Origin: Methylococcales bacterium | Lineage (GTDB): Bacteria > Pseudomonadota > Gammaproteobacteria > Methylococcales > Methylomonadaceae | Assembly: GCA_023144875.1 (NCBI GenBank) | Contig: JAGLEW010000002.1 | Location: forward strand, 1 to 18,576 | Length of the DNA: 18,576 nt | Direction: 5' to 3' | Part shown: positions 7,884-14,183 of the stretch, piece by piece | Numbering within the stretch: position 1 is the stretch's first letter | How the letters are laid out: every line of letters begins with the position of its first letter | Position numbers and translations under genes: made by a program | The notes under the pieces: model-generated | The model's input: the letters and a program-made list of their open reading frames with translations, nothing else | What the model was told of the DNA's origin: nothing | Databases searched by the model: none

Positions 7884-9167
7884 TTATTTTTCCAAAGTAT
7901 AAATGAGTTGACCTTGTTGAAAGGTATGAGTCACACGACCTTTCAGAGTTTGTCCCCAATAAGGGGTATTTTTACCTGCACTTAGCCAATTTTCATCATT
8001 CACCTGCCATCGTTTATCAGGGTTAAAAACACAGACATCCGCAGACATTCCCTGCGTCAAAGCGCCCGCCTTAATGCCTAAAATTTCAGCAGGCTTTAGT
8101 GTTAAACAAGCAATTGCCTCTGATAAAGAAAGCACGCTTGTCTCGACTAATTTTAAAGTTAAGGGTAATAAAGTTTCTAAGGAGGATATGCCCGATTCTG
8201 TTTCTGAGAACGCCCCTAATTTTGCATCCAAATCATGGGGCTGATGATCCGAACAAATAGCATTAATAATGCCTGTTGCTACACTTTTTTGTAAATGTTT
8301 TTTATCATCTTCACCTCGAAACGGTGGAATTACATGATAGGCACTATTAAAAGGTTCAATATCTTGTTCTGATAATAATAGCTGGTGAATCGCTACATCC
8401 ACTGTGACATCCAATCCATATTTGTGTGCTTGCTGAATTTTAATAATGGAACGGCGACTACTGATTTGGCTAAAATGGATTCGACAGTCGGTTAATTTGG
8501 CTAGCTCTAGGCATTGGTCAACCGCAATTGATTCAGCCGCTTCAGGAATAGCAGGCAATCCATAATGGGTGGCAAAAATTCCCTCGTGCGCACATCCTTT
8601 TTGGCTTAAAGAAGGTTCATCGGGTCGGTAAAACAACGTTAGATCGTGACCTGCTGCATATTCCATCGCCCGCCTTAAAATCACTAAATTTTCCAACGGA
8701 GAATTTGCATTACTCACCGCAATACAACCCGCTGATTTTAAAGCTAACATGGCACTTAATTTTTTACCGCCTAAACCTTGGGTTAATGCACCAATCGGAT
8801 AAACTTGTGGGTAATGCAGTTTTTCTGCTTTATCTTTAATTAATTCCACCACCGCAGGGGTATCAATCACAGGTAAGGTATCAGGTGGCAAACATAAAGA
8901 AGTAATGCCTGCACTAGCGGCGGCTTTAATTTCAGTGGCAAAAGTGGCTTTGTGTGTTTGACCAGGTTCTCGAAGTCTCGCACTTAAGTCAATAAAACCA
9001 GCACACACAATGGCATGTTTAGCCTCAATAATTTCATCTGCGTTAAACCCGTGTGGTTCATCAAAAATAGCCGCAATTTTGCCATCATCAATATATAAAG
9101 AACCAATTTCATCAATATTATTAGCAGGGTCTATAATTCGCCCGTATTTAATTTCAATGCGTTTCAA
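7884..9167 (-). CDS. pyrC': Dihydroorotase-like PyrC' (probably inactive ATCase subunit)
   Basis: A 427-residue amidohydrolase-fold protein of the dihydroorotase family. Active enzymes open with a metal-binding HxH before LREPG; here the same place reads 'DLSARLREPG' (60-69), so both histidines are lost (Ser62, Arg64). The usual 'HxED' segment is also altered (near 177-184, 'LTLFYRPD'). Some later ligand positions survive, such as 'RIHFS' (229-233) and 'CSDHQPH' (305-311). Degenerate PyrC' proteins like this are known in Pseudomonas, where they are needed to assemble the aspartate transcarbamoylase encoded by the preceding pyrB. Seven bases separate the two genes, and a TAGG precedes the ATG. 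A working dihydroorotase must then be encoded elsewhere. The dead-site reading is direct; the scaffolding role is from the family. Confidence 0.92.
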   Translation of the reverse strand: MKRIEIKYGRIIDPANNIDEIGSLYIDDGKIAAIFDEPHGFNADEIIEAKHAIVCAGFIDLSARLREPGQTHKATFATEIKAAASAGITSLCLPPDTLPVIDTPAVVELIKDKAEKLHYPQVYPIGALTQGLGGKKLSAMLALKSAGCIAVSNANSPLENLVILRRAMEYAAGHDLTLFYRPDEPSLSQKGCAHEGIFATHYGLPAIPEAAESIAVDQCLELAKLTDCRIHFSQISSRRSIIKIQQAHKYGLDVTVDVAIHQLLLSEQDIEPFNSAYHVIPPFRGEDDKKHLQKSVATGIINAICSDHQPHDLDAKLGAFSETESGISSLETLLPLTLKLVETSVLSLSEAIACLTLKPAEILGIKAGALTQGMSADVCVFNPDKRWQVNDENWLSAGKNTPYWGQTLKGRVTHTFQQGQLIYTLEK

Positions 9168-9174
9168 TGTGTGC

Positions 9175-10128
9175 CTACTTTGGTTGAATGATCATTGACA
9201 TGATTGCCATACGTACTGCAATCCCATTATGCACTTGTTGTAAAATAAGTGACTGTTCTCCATCCGCCACAGCAGAAGCAATTTCCAGCCCTCGATTAAT
9301 CGGCCCTGGATGCATCACTAGCGCTCCTTTTTTGGCTAAACTCAGCCGCTCTTCGGTTAAGCCAAAGCATTTATAATATTCACTTTCAGAGGCTAAAAAG
9401 GCCGAGTTCATCCGCTCTTTTTGCAACCGTAACATCATAATAATATCAATATCATCCAAACCCTCTGTCATATCAAGATAGATCTTCACCCCTAATGATT
9501 CAATTTGAGCAGGTAATAACGTTTTTGGCGCAATGACTCGAATTTCTTTAACCCCTAACATATTAAGCGCTTGAATTTGCGACCGTGCCACCCGTGAATG
9601 CAACACATCCCCAACAATGGCCACTTTTAACGTACTAAAGTCTTTATGATGTTGGCGAATCGTGAACATATCTAACATGGCTTGCGTTGGATGGGCGTGC
9701 TGTCCATCGCCTGCGTTAATAATACTAATATGAGGGGGGGTATGCTGTGCTATAAAATGTGCCGCGCCACTTTGATCATGCCGAACCACAAACATATCCA
9801 CATTCATCGCTTCCAAATTATTAATCGTATCCAATAAACTTTCCCCTTTTGAGGTTGAGGAACGTTCAATGTCCATATTCAAAACTTCCGCCGATAAACG
9901 CGTCGCGGCTAATTCAAAGGTACTTCGGGTGCGAGTACTGTTTTCAAAAAACAAGTTAACAACGGTTTTCCCCATCAATACTGGGTATTTGTTAACACCC
10001 TTTGGCATACTTTCAAAGGTTTCTGCGGTATCTAAAATTTCAGTTAAAATTTCAGCATTAAGCCCTTCAATCGTTAAAAAATGTTTTAAACGCCCTTCTG
10101 GGGTCAGTTGTAAATTTTGCTTACTCAT
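9175..10128 (-). CDS. pyrB: Aspartate carbamoyltransferase, catalytic subunit
   Basis: Catalyses carbamoyl phosphate plus aspartate to carbamoyl aspartate, the first committed step of UMP synthesis. All key motifs are present in 317 residues: carbamoyl-phosphate-binding 'FFENSTRTRSTFE' (60-72), 'SSTSKGES' (90-97), 'HAHPTQ' (144-149), the aspartate-loop region 'MMLRLQKERM' (231-240) and 'HPGPINRG' (273-280). The sequence closely resembles the Pseudomonas type, which works as a large complex with PyrC' and has no PyrI regulatory chain; no pyrI is seen here. It carries a short N-terminal extension before 'EGRLKHFL', a region linked to nucleotide control in that type. The ATG directly abuts the pyrR TAA, so translation is probably coupled. 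PyrR, PyrB and PyrC' should be made together. Confidence 0.98.
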   Translation of the reverse strand: MSKQNLQLTPEGRLKHFLTIEGLNAEILTEILDTAETFESMPKGVNKYPVLMGKTVVNLFFENSTRTRSTFELAATRLSAEVLNMDIERSSTSKGESLLDTINNLEAMNVDMFVVRHDQSGAAHFIAQHTPPHISIINAGDGQHAHPTQAMLDMFTIRQHHKDFSTLKVAIVGDVLHSRVARSQIQALNMLGVKEIRVIAPKTLLPAQIESLGVKIYLDMTEGLDDIDIIMMLRLQKERMNSAFLASESEYYKCFGLTEERLSLAKKGALVMHPGPINRGLEIASAVADGEQSLILQQVHNGIAVRMAIMSMIIQPK

Positions 10129-10647
10129 TTATAACGGTCTTTTAGAAGAGGAAAGTTGAATGCTTAAAGGCTTAGGCCCCGCTAATTTAATATATGTATC
10201 TTTCCCTACAGTAACGAAAAGCCCTGAACAATCAGGTTTAAGTGGAATTTGTTGACCATCACGTTCAATTAATACCGCAAACAACACTTTATTAGGTCGC
10301 CCAAAATCAAAAATTTCATTTAATGCCGCCCGTGCCGTTCGTCCTGTATAAAAGACATCATCAATCAGAATAATATCACGTCCTTCTAAACTCATAGGAA
10401 TAAAACTGGGTTTTGTTTTAGGGTGCATGCCTATTTGAGAAAAATCATCCCGATAAAAAGAAATATCCATCAATCCAAACGGCTCATTGATCTTCAAGCG
10501 CTGATGTAATTCTTCCGCAATCCACGCACCACCACTATGGATGCCAATCATAACGGGGTTTATTAACTGTCTTTGCTTCATTAAAGTAACAAGCTTTATT
10601 TCCAGTTGATTTAATAACCGTGGTAAGTCAAAGTTTTCAGCGTTCAT
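10129..10647 (-). CDS. pyrR: PyrR bifunctional regulator / uracil phosphoribosyltransferase
   Basis: A 172-residue type I phosphoribosyltransferase. The PRPP loop 'ILIDDVFYTGRTARAAL' at 93-109 is intact, and 'GIHSGG' (35-40) and 'SFYRDD' (63-68) match PyrR. In Firmicutes PyrR binds pyr leader RNA to attenuate transcription and also makes UMP from uracil. In gammaproteobacteria its regulatory mode is less clear. The 39 bases upstream are too short for an attenuator, and I see no terminator-antiterminator pair, so RNA attenuation of the Bacillus kind is not supported here. The ATG at 10645-10647 has no Shine-Dalgarno sequence; instead the mRNA carries a C-rich CCCCCCTCC just before it. It heads the pyrR-pyrB-pyrC' group. 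Confidence 0.96.
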   Translation of the reverse strand: MNAENFDLPRLLNQLEIKLVTLMKQRQLINPVMIGIHSGGAWIAEELHQRLKINEPFGLMDISFYRDDFSQIGMHPKTKPSFIPMSLEGRDIILIDDVFYTGRTARAALNEIFDFGRPNKVLFAVLIERDGQQIPLKPDCSGLFVTVGKDTYIKLAGPKPLSIQLSSSKRPL

Positions 10648-10666
10648 TTAGGAGGGGGGTTATATA
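10648..10666 (-). promoter_or_regulatory. Possible pyr-group start region: TATATA plus C-run beside the start codon
   Basis: In the short gap between yqgF and pyrR the minus strand reads TATATA (10666-10661), then ACCCCCCTCCTAA, then the pyrR ATG. If TATATA is a -10, transcription would begin within the C-run and give an almost leaderless mRNA. No acceptable -35 lies at the right spacing, so the promoter call is weak. The lack of a ribosome site is a direct observation. Confidence 0.25.
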
Positions 10667-10686
10667 AAAAATAGCGAGAAAGCTTA

Positions 10687-11148
10687 TCATATTTTATGCA
10701 GATGCTCTGAAAGCCAACTTTGCAAAATCAACTGAGCGGCAAGCTGATCTTGAACTTCCCAAAGCTTGGTCGCACTTAAATTAAGCTCATCGAATAACAA
10801 TTGTTTGGCTTCAAAAGTCGATAAGCGCTCATCATGTTGATAAACCGACCGCCCATAACGCCCTTCTAATTGCCGACAAAATTTACGCATTCTGGGCGTA
10901 ACAATATTATCCGAACCATCTTCTTGTGTGGAAATTCCCACGACAAAACCTGTGGGTGTCCATTGATTGACAAGCTGGGTGATAATTTCCCAATTAGGGG
11001 CTTGTTGAATTGATTTAATCGTTTGCAACGGACTGGCTGTCCTCGTCATTGCCTGACCAACCGCCACTCCAATTTTTTTATGTCCAAAATCAAAACCTAA
11101 GTAGGTATCATTATTTAAACGTTGCGCTAAGGGATCTTGTTTAGCCAT
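10687..11148 (-). CDS. ruvX: RuvX/YqgF-family putative Holliday junction resolvase
   Basis: A 153-residue RNase H-fold nuclease family member. Family members are proposed to act as Holliday junction resolvases or in 16S rRNA 5' maturation. Acidic metal-binding residues are in place: Asp20 in 'LGFDFGHKKIGVAVG', Glu107 in 'HDERLST' (105-111), and Asp134 in 'QDQLAAQLILQSWL'. The 'VVGISTQEDGS' strand also fits. I chose the ATG at 11146-11148, which overlaps the yqgE stop region by eight bases. A TTG two codons earlier (11154) is possible but less likely. It sits between yqgE and pyrR in the conserved gammaproteobacterial order. Confidence 0.96.
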   Translation of the reverse strand: MAKQDPLAQRLNNDTYLGFDFGHKKIGVAVGQAMTRTASPLQTIKSIQQAPNWEIITQLVNQWTPTGFVVGISTQEDGSDNIVTPRMRKFCRQLEGRYGRSVYQHDERLSTFEAKQLLFDELNLSATKLWEVQDQLAAQLILQSWLSEHLHKI

Positions 11149-11701
11149 GACCAACCAGTGAGGTTAAATAATGAATATTCACGCCAATCAAATTGGCCGC
11201 TTTTTTCCAGCGCTGACTCACAGGCGTTTCGTATAAAATAGCACTGTCATAATCGACATTCAACCATGTGTTATTTAGCATCTCTTGCTCCAACTGTCCT
11301 TTCGCCCACCCTGAATACCCCAAAGTAATTAAATATTTTTCTGGCCCTTCATCCCTTGCAATGGCTTCCAAAATATCACGCGAACTGGTTAATGAAACCG
11401 TTTCTGATACCGAAATTGAAGAATCCCATGTTTGAGAGCTGCTATCATGAAGAATAAAGCCTCGTTCTGCTTGCACAGGTCCTCCAAAATAAACAGGCCT
11501 CATTTGACTTTTTTCAGAAGCATCGTCAATACCTATCTGCTCAAAAATATCCGCCAATTTTAACGGCGCTAAACGGTTAAGCACCACACCTAACGCCCCC
11601 TCATTATTATGTTGGCACATATAAATCACCGTCCGAAAAAAATCTTTCTCTTTTAAGTCGGGCATGGCAATCAAAAATTGGTGATTTAAAAAGTCAGTCA
11701 T
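11141..11701 (-). CDS. yqgE: YqgE/AlgH family protein (DUF179)
   Basis: A 186-residue member of the YqgE/AlgH family, whose biochemical role is not settled; AlgH of Pseudomonas was first linked to alginate control. Family signatures are clear: 'FLIAMPDL', 'TVIYMCQHNNEGALGVVLNR' near residues 25-44, 'VYFGGPV', 'RGFILHD' and 'LGYSGWAKGQLEQE'. It is cytoplasmic and has no signal or membrane segment. The ATG at 11699-11701 is preferred over the adjacent TTG at 11704. A run of eight T lies just upstream on the coding strand with little Shine-Dalgarno character, so translation may depend on the upstream tonB. It overlaps yqgF. Confidence 0.96.
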   Translation of the reverse strand: MTDFLNHQFLIAMPDLKEKDFFRTVIYMCQHNNEGALGVVLNRLAPLKLADIFEQIGIDDASEKSQMRPVYFGGPVQAERGFILHDSSSQTWDSSISVSETVSLTSSRDILEAIARDEGPEKYLITLGYSGWAKGQLEQEMLNNTWLNVDYDSAILYETPVSQRWKKAANLIGVNIHYLTSLVGHG

Positions 11702-11716
11702 CAAAAAAAAGGTTGT

Positions 11717-12604
11717 TTAAAATAATAAGCGAGAATCATCGGTAAAATGCCACACACGTCGAATAACCAATACATCTAATTGGTTGGCAATTTTTACAGG
11801 CAAAGGCGCAAAAGGCGCACTCATTTCAACAATTTGTTTTGCCGCCTCGTCTAATGCTTCATTTCCAGAAGATTCTACAATGCGAATGTTATAAATAGAA
11901 CCATCAGTTCGAATACCCACATCCATCAATAATTCTTGAGCTACCTCTTCTTCCGCCGCTACCTCGGGGTAGTTTAGATTACCCATGCGCTCAACACCTC
12001 GTCCCCATTCACGGACATATTCGGCGGCAACATATTTATGAGCACTAATAGAGTTAACAAATTTAATTTCAGTTTTTTCAGCGCTTTGTCGGTAATAGTT
12101 AATACGCTCCCCTAAGCGGGCTATCTTTTTTTCCAGCCTTTTAACATTTAATTCTGTTTGTTCAGTAATCGCTTTTTCAGATATTTTTTTCGGAGTCGCC
12201 GCGGCCGTTTGAGCCTCAAGTGGTTTGGTAATAATTCGTTGAGAAGCAGGCGTTGTTTTTTCCAATAAAGGGGGTTGAATGACATCACCTACCACAGGCT
12301 CTTTCGCGCCAATTTCAGGGATTTGTTGTTGATTGGGTTTTGGTTTTTCTTTTTTAAGCCCTGCACCAATTTGGTTTTCCTGTGCCAAATAATGGGCATC
12401 TTTAGGGGCTTTTCGTACCGCCGAATTCACCACGGTAATTTCAATCGCTTTGGTGATTTTTTCAGGCTCTGGGCTAACAAAATTAACCCCAAGTAATAGC
12501 AAAGCATGAAATAAGGTGGCGACAAAAATCCAAAGTATAATTGAGTCTCTTTGAGTCGGAGGCACGGCTTCCACTAAAAAAGGATTAGCAAACGGCTCAG
12601 TCAT
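11717..12604 (-). CDS. tonB: TonB-family energy transducer
   Basis: A 295-residue inner-membrane-anchored protein that passes proton-motive energy from ExbB/ExbD to outer-membrane receptors. A single N-terminal anchor spans about 21-43 ('SIILWIFVATLFHALLLLGV'). A long periplasmic linker follows, with scattered Pro/Lys pairs near 85-130 and a probable coiled coil at about 143-172. The C-terminal TonB domain begins at 'YPEVA' (212-216) and includes 'RTDGSIYNIRIVESSG' (232-247), 'LDEAA' and 'APFAPLP' (263-269). The linker is less proline-rich than in E. coli TonB. No exbB or exbD is present here, so the partners are elsewhere. It starts five bases after gshB in the conserved gshB-tonB-yqgE-yqgF order. 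Confidence 0.95.
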   Translation of the reverse strand: MTEPFANPFLVEAVPPTQRDSIILWIFVATLFHALLLLGVNFVSPEPEKITKAIEITVVNSAVRKAPKDAHYLAQENQIGAGLKKEKPKPNQQQIPEIGAKEPVVGDVIQPPLLEKTTPASQRIITKPLEAQTAAATPKKISEKAITEQTELNVKRLEKKIARLGERINYYRQSAEKTEIKFVNSISAHKYVAAEYVREWGRGVERMGNLNYPEVAAEEEVAQELLMDVGIRTDGSIYNIRIVESSGNEALDEAAKQIVEMSAPFAPLPVKIANQLDVLVIRRVWHFTDDSRLLF

Positions 12605-12609
12605 TCGTT

Positions 12610-13557
12610 TTAAGACGATAAGGTTTGTTCGATATGATCCATTAATTGACCTGCAATATCTAAATCGTAAGCCCTATCTAATTCTTGCACGCACGTCGGA
12701 CTCGTCACATTAATTTCGGTCACAAAATCACCGATCACATCTAAGCCAACAAAAACCAACCCTTTTTGTTTCAAAGTTTCTCCCACCTGTTGAGTAATCC
12801 ATAAATCTCGTGGTGATAGTGGTTGCGCTTTTGCACGACCACCTGCGGCTAAATTTCCTCGGGTTTCCCCTATCGCAGGAATTCGTGCCAGCGCATAAGG
12901 CACAGGCTCACCATTAATCAATAAAATACGCTTATCCCCTGCTTTAATTTCAGGTAAATATTTTTGAGCCATCACATAACAATTTTCATGTGCCGTCATG
13001 GTTTCTAAAATAACCGCCAGATTAGGATCACCCATTTTCAAATGAAAAATAGAAGCGCCGCCCATGCCATCCAACGGTTTTAAAATAATTTGCTGATGTT
13101 CGACTAAAAAATCGTTAAGGCGGGCATGATTTCGAGTGACAAGGGTGTCAGTACAACATTGAGGGAACCATGCCGTGAATAATTTTTCATTCGCATCACG
13201 TAAAGACTGTGGCTTATTCACCACATAACAGCCCTCTCGCTCGGCCTGTTCTAATAAATAAGTGGCGTAAATATATTCTTGATTAAAGGGGGGATCTTTA
13301 CGCATAATGATGACATCAAGGTCTGCCAATGGAAGCGTTTTTTCTTCAATCACTTGATAGAATACGCGAGCTCGCTGAACGGTTATCAATTGTACTCTGG
13401 CAAACGCCCGTCCATTTCGTAAAAACAAATCGTTTAATTCCATGTAATACAATGTCCAGCCTCGTTTTTGCGCGGCTAATAACATAGCAAAACTGGTGTC
13501 TTTGTTTATATTAATGCGGTCGATGCGATCCATCACCATTCCGAATTTTAGTGTCAT
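12610..13557 (-). CDS. gshB: Glutathione synthetase
   Basis: An ATP-grasp ligase of 315 residues (the E. coli enzyme is 316) joining gamma-glutamylcysteine and glycine to make glutathione in the cytoplasm. Landmarks are 'RKDPPFNQEYIYATYLLE' (86-103), 'NKPQSLRDANEKL' (114-126), ATP-binding 'LKPLDGMGGASIF' (159-171), 'GDKRILLINGEP' (207-218), 'RGNLAAGG' (233-240), and the metal-binding 'GLDVIGDFVTEINVTSPTC' with Asp273, Glu281 and Asn283. It is probably the first gene of the long minus-strand block. The gene upstream is divergent, with about 143 bases between the two starts, so its promoter should lie there. I found no convincing -10/-35 pair for it. The ribosome site is weak (GGG about 8 bases before the ATG). 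Confidence 0.98.
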   Translation of the reverse strand: MTLKFGMVMDRIDRININKDTSFAMLLAAQKRGWTLYYMELNDLFLRNGRAFARVQLITVQRARVFYQVIEEKTLPLADLDVIIMRKDPPFNQEYIYATYLLEQAEREGCYVVNKPQSLRDANEKLFTAWFPQCCTDTLVTRNHARLNDFLVEHQQIILKPLDGMGGASIFHLKMGDPNLAVILETMTAHENCYVMAQKYLPEIKAGDKRILLINGEPVPYALARIPAIGETRGNLAAGGRAKAQPLSPRDLWITQQVGETLKQKGLVFVGLDVIGDFVTEINVTSPTCVQELDRAYDLDIAGQLMDHIEQTLSS

Positions 13558-13605
13558 GCAAAACCCATAGCATTGAAAAATAGAACGCTCATTGTTCCCT
13601 TTTTT

Positions 13606-13628
13606 AAACTATTTTAGCTTTATAGTTT
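13606..13628. repeat. Inverted repeat between gshB and rpmB
   Basis: AAACTAT at 13606-13612 pairs with ATAGTTT at 13622-13628 around a nine-base spacer. The right arm overlaps the rpmB -35 element. It could be an operator or a chance AT-rich palindrome; no known motif is recognised. Confidence 0.35.
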
Positions 13629-13654
13629 ACCTAAAAAAGATTTTTTGGTATAAA
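13626..13654 (+). promoter_or_regulatory. Promoter of rpmB-rpmG
   Basis: A -35 TTTACC (13626-13631, 4 of 6) and a -10 TATAAA (13649-13654, 5 of 6) are spaced 17 bases apart, and a TG just upstream of the -10 makes an extended -10. Transcription would start near 13661, about 40 bases before the rpmB ATG. A strong sigma-70 site is expected for ribosomal protein genes. Confidence 0.7.
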
Positions 13655-13700
13655 GGGCGGCTAACTTTTGAATCACGGCACATCCATAAAAGAGGTCCTC

Positions 13701-13937
13701 ATGTCCAGAATATGTCAAGTTACAGGAAAACGTCCTGTCACCGGTAATAACGTATCACATGCACACAATAAAACAAAACGTCGTTTTAACCCAAATTTGC
13801 ATCAACATAAATTTTGGGTTGAAAGTGAAAACCGTTGGATACGTTTAAAAATTTCAGCCAAAGGAATGCGTATCATTGATAAAAAAGGCATTGATACCGT
13901 TTTAATTGATCTCCGCAAACGCGGCGAAAAAATCTAA
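13701..13937 (+). CDS. rpmB: 50S ribosomal protein L28
   Basis: A 78-residue basic protein, the standard length for bacterial L28. It opens with 'MSRICQVTGKRPVTGNNVSH', followed by 'NKTKRRFNPNL' and 'WVESENRWIRLKISAKGMR', and ends 'DLRKRGEKI'. It is a component of the large ribosomal subunit. The ATG at 13701 is chosen over the longer open frame from 13668 because L28 begins MSR and an AGAGG lies five bases before it. rpmG follows after 11 bases, the usual proteobacterial pairing. Confidence 0.98.
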   Translation: MSRICQVTGKRPVTGNNVSHAHNKTKRRFNPNLHQHKFWVESENRWIRLKISAKGMRIIDKKGIDTVLIDLRKRGEKI

Positions 13938-13948
13938 GGAGTTAAATC

Positions 13949-14104
13949 ATGCGCGATAAAATAAAATTAGTTTCATCTGCAAAAACAGGCCATTTTTATA
14001 CCACCACTAAAAATAAACGCACCATGCCTGAAAAAATGGAAATAAAAAAGTATGACCCTGTCGTACGTAAACACGTTATGTACAAAGAAGCCAAAATAAA
14101 ATAG
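13949..14104 (+). CDS. rpmG: 50S ribosomal protein L33
   Basis: A 51-residue protein nearly matching E. coli L33 in pattern: 'MRDKIKLVSSAKTGHFYTTT', 'KNKRTMPEKMEIKKYDPVVR' and the ending 'YKEAKIK'. It has no cysteines, so it is the zinc-independent form. Cysteine-containing L33 paralogues bind zinc, so this one should be independent of zinc supply. The ribosome site GGAG overlaps the end of the rpmB stop region (TAAGGAG), seven bases from the ATG, consistent with coupled translation. It is the last gene of the plus-strand ribosomal operon and converges with the cNBD-rhodanese gene. Confidence 0.97.
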   Translation: MRDKIKLVSSAKTGHFYTTTKNKRTMPEKMEIKKYDPVVRKHVMYKEAKIK

Positions 14105-14131
14105 TAACGGCTAAATCTGCGTTTAAATATT

Positions 14132-14163
14132 GCAAAACCATAGCCTAAAGGGTGTGGTTTCGC
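14132..14163. terminator. Hairpin in the convergent gap after rpmG, possible bidirectional terminator
   Basis: The arms 14132-14145 and 14150-14163 pair over 14 positions with two mismatches and a TAAA loop; the core is AACCA with TGGTT plus CC with GG. It sits between convergent gene ends. No clean U-run follows on the plus strand. On the minus strand the arm is followed by a T/A-rich tract. An outer inverted repeat (GGCTAAA at 14109-14115, TTTAGCC at 14183-14189) brackets the hairpin. Confidence 0.4.
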
Positions 14164-14183
14164 AAATTTCCACCCTCACCTGT

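Noticed and set aside
9869..10159. Plus-strand open frame of 96 codons over the pyrB N-terminus
   Set aside because: It is antisense to highly conserved pyrB motifs, with no independent support.
10651..10659. GGAGGGGGG on the plus strand resembling a strong ribosome site
   Set aside because: It is on the strand opposite to all genes here, and no plus-strand start or coding frame follows.
10648..10686. PyrR-type RNA attenuator upstream of pyrR
   Set aside because: The gap is only 39 bases and has no terminator hairpin or binding-loop structure.
11702..11716. Run of eight T between tonB and yqgE as a terminator
   Set aside because: No stem precedes it, and it lies 12 bases inside a tightly packed operon.
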